Source: Clostridia bacterium
GTDB lineage: Bacteria; Bacillota_A; Clostridia; UMGS1883
DNA: 6,335 bases
Assembly (NCBI GenBank): GCA_017467965.1
Contig: JAFUJZ010000016.1
Location: 1-6,335 of the forward strand
Direction: 5' to 3'
Below are positions 4,558-6,335 of this stretch, in pieces. How positions within the stretch are numbered: the stretch's first letter is position 1; the number at the start of each line of letters is the position of its first letter. Made by a program: the position numbers and the translations under genes. Under the pieces are notes generated by a model that searched no databases, was not told the DNA's origin, and saw only the letters and a program-made list of their open reading frames with translations.

Positions 4558-6293
4558 ATGTCCTCTCCCGTGTCTGTTGGCGGTTCGTTCAAGCCGTGAG
4601 GGTCAAAGGTATACATATCAGCCTCGCTGTAATCACCTTCACGTGCAAGAACATAATATTTCTGACTTTCGGTCAAAATATTATTCACCTTAATTTTTAT
4701 ATCCATATTTGTACATTTTTTGGCGTATGCTTCAATTTTGTTGTAAAGCTGCGATGTGCGGTCAAGAGTATTTTTTTCATACTTCATCACATCGCATATT
4801 TTTTGGGCATACATGGGATAGAGATATTCCTTGTCATGCTTTAAGATTATTTCGTCCCATACCATAAGCGCGTCATTATAACGCTTTTCGTTTGTATATA
4901 CATTTGCAATAAGTCTTTTATATTTATAGTTGGCTTTATTGTGTTTTGATGCGTTTGTAAGGCATTCCTCCTGTTTTAAAAGGTTATCCGTGCCGTTTTC
5001 GGTATAATCCTTATAAAGTGCGTTATATGCCTTTTGCCAGCCTTCGGAATTAAAAATTTCCATTCGCGCCGCTGTGGTATACCAGTCAGCTGCTTGAGCG
5101 TATTTGCCTCTGTCAAATGCGTCCTGTCCGAAAGCGTAAAAGCATCTTGCCGCAGTCAGCATCACAAAAAAGCTTATGGGCACCAAAGTAAGTGCACCAA
5201 CCAAGGGGTGGGCTTTTACATATTCGCCGTCATCTTCAAAGCCGTAATACATTGCAAAAAGAGGCAACATAAATACAAGGGATTGAGAGGATGTAAACAT
5301 AAGCACGCCTACAGCGATAAGTGCAAACATATTACGCATAGAATGATCTTTGTTTGCTTTTATAACAGCCTTAGTAATAACAATTATTGCCAGCAATATG
5401 CCAAACACACCGTAAACCTCGCCAAAAGTATCAATTACAAGCTGCACGCCCTTATATCCGCCGTCCACAACCGAAATAAAAGCCTCATAGCCACCCTTGC
5501 CCATACCTATCATTCCGGGAAGAGCACGCAGTGTTGCGTCAAAGGATACATTGCCTACAATAAAGGTGTACACTATGTATATGATGTTGGCTACCGCCAG
5601 TACGCCCGATGCAACCAGTGCACAAAAGGCTTCAACCCTTTTGTGGCGTATATTCATCGTGTATACAAAAATAAGTATTGCTCCGCACAAGAATGCACCC
5701 AGACTTTTCGTCATCACAAAAACATATGCCATGAGCACCAGTGCGGCAAAAAAGGCAGGGGTTTTTCTTTTTTCATGAAAAAGCCTCAACGCCGCAAATA
5801 TGCCTGCCAGCATTATAAAAGCTGCCGCAGTGGGGGAATTGTTCCCCATATCCATATTACAGCCCCAAAACTTTGACTGGACAAAAATCTGGAAAAAAAC
5901 CGCCGTCACGGCATAACAAAGAGCTGCAATATATACAAGCGTACAGCCGTAGCGATGTATTTCGTCACCCATAAACTCTCTAAACTGTCTTGCGACCATT
6001 GCCGCCACAGTACACGTGAGCATAAGAGTTGCAAATGCCGCTTGACTGCCTTTATCACTCACCCATATAAGCTGAAAATATGAATACGCCGTCACTATTG
6101 AAAAAAATGCCGCTGTTTTTGTGAAGGCAAAAAAGCCTGTTTTATACACGTTAAAGCCCCATGCCGCCGCTAAAACACAAAAAGAGGTATATATGACAGC
6201 TTTTTCGTCAAGTGTCGACCCTAAAATCGGCACAAGGCAAACGAAAAGCGTCAATATAACACGTGAAAAGTTATATTCTCTGCTTTTTGCCAT
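4554..6293 (-). CDS. Polytopic membrane protein with C-terminal TPR-like domain, O-antigen ligase/polymerase-like
   Basis: About 579 residues. The first 385 or so hold roughly 11-12 hydrophobic segments (around 12-28, 33-51, 57-78, 85-104, 117-139, 155-172, 180-214, 222-246, 288-311, 320-352, 366-384). The long extracellular loop between about 247 and 287 carries GMIGMGKGGYEAF, similar to the GvGpGnf signature of WaaL/Wzy_C proteins. GNNSPTAAAFIMLAG resembles their conserved nSPn-afa segment, but the usual Ser-Arg-Gly is KSLGA here. Residues from about 390 are soluble and helical, with TPR-like units AFDRGKYAQAADWYTTAARM and ANVYTNEKRYNDALMVW. The likely role is joining or polymerising cell-surface glycans, inferred from fold only. 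The start at 6293 lies seven bases after GGAGG; an adjacent ATG at 6296 is the alternative. It is coupled to dtd through ATGA. Confidence 0.75.
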   Translation of the reverse strand: MAKSREYNFSRVILTLFVCLVPILGSTLDEKAVIYTSFCVLAAAWGFNVYKTGFFAFTKTAAFFSIVTAYSYFQLIWVSDKGSQAAFATLMLTCTVAAMVARQFREFMGDEIHRYGCTLVYIAALCYAVTAVFFQIFVQSKFWGCNMDMGNNSPTAAAFIMLAGIFAALRLFHEKRKTPAFFAALVLMAYVFVMTKSLGAFLCGAILIFVYTMNIRHKRVEAFCALVASGVLAVANIIYIVYTFIVGNVSFDATLRALPGMIGMGKGGYEAFISVVDGGYKGVQLVIDTFGEVYGVFGILLAIIVITKAVIKANKDHSMRNMFALIAVGVLMFTSSQSLVFMLPLFAMYYGFEDDGEYVKAHPLVGALTLVPISFFVMLTAARCFYAFGQDAFDRGKYAQAADWYTTAARMEIFNSEGWQKAYNALYKDYTENGTDNLLKQEECLTNASKHNKANYKYKRLIANVYTNEKRYNDALMVWDEIILKHDKEYLYPMYAQKICDVMKYEKNTLDRTSQLYNKIEAYAKKCTNMDIKIKVNNILTESQKYYVLAREGDYSEADMYTFDPHGLNEPPTDTGEDI

Positions 6294-6311
6294 CATAATA
6301 CCTCCATAGTT

Positions 6312-6335
6312 TTATTCTTCTGTTTCTTCTTTAGG
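6312..6335 (-). CDS. C-terminal fragment of an upstream gene (partial)
   Basis: Read on the minus strand from the window edge, one frame gives PKEETEE and then TAA at 6314-6312, sixteen or more bases before the next start, with GGAGG in between. This is a usual operon spacing, and an acidic tail is a plausible protein end. A second frame (LKKKQKNK...) stays open to a TGA that overlaps the next start, so the frame choice is uncertain. No function can be given. Confidence 0.4.
   Translation of the reverse strand, partial: PKEETEE

Noticed and set aside
5034..5876. 280-codon plus-strand ORF rich in Cys, His and Lys
   Set aside because: The composition is what the reverse of a hydrophobic membrane protein gives; it has no recognisable domain and lies wholly opposite the ligase-like gene.

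Overview
The window looks like chromosomal core DNA from a low- to mid-GC Gram-positive bacterium, most likely a clostridium of the Oscillospiraceae/Ruminococcaceae kind. The evidence is the strong AGGAGG-like ribosome sites, near-consensus sigma-A promoters, an FMN riboswitch with an intrinsic-terminator platform, a class II LysRS, and XRE-S24 regulators. The taxonomic guess is inference. No rRNA, tRNA, CRISPR array or insertion sequence was found.

Almost everything is read from the minus strand, so the order of transcription is right to left. At the right edge is the last few codons of an unidentified gene. It is followed by a polytopic membrane protein with a C-terminal TPR-like domain that resembles O-antigen ligases/polymerases. 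Its stop overlaps the start of dtd (D-aminoacyl-tRNA deacylase) in an ATGA. A near-perfect promoter just after dtd drives lysS, whose stop overlaps the start of a small membrane-anchored protein of unknown function. Next come yajC (Sec translocase accessory subunit) with an intrinsic terminator, an XRE-family regulator with an S24/LexA-like domain that lacks the catalytic lysine, and rplS (ribosomal protein L19) with its own promoter and a structured leader. Most of the genes serve protein synthesis, tRNA quality control and protein export.

The left 345 bases hold no complete gene. They contain a well-formed FMN riboswitch on the minus strand (about 338 to 212), a linker hairpin, a 14-bp intrinsic terminator that could work in both directions, and a separate 15-20 bp inverted repeat that shares bases with that terminator. 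To the left of these, a plus-strand reading frame is open from the window edge to a TAA at 87 and looks like the end of a converging gene.

The most interesting point is this geometry. No minus-strand gene starts within 136 bases past the riboswitch terminator, and read-through would run antisense into the plus-strand frame. This could be a flavin-controlled antisense RNA, or an ordinary riboswitch with its target beyond the window. Other points are the probably non-cleavable S24 regulator, the hairpin just ahead of it, and the unknown protein coupled to lysS.
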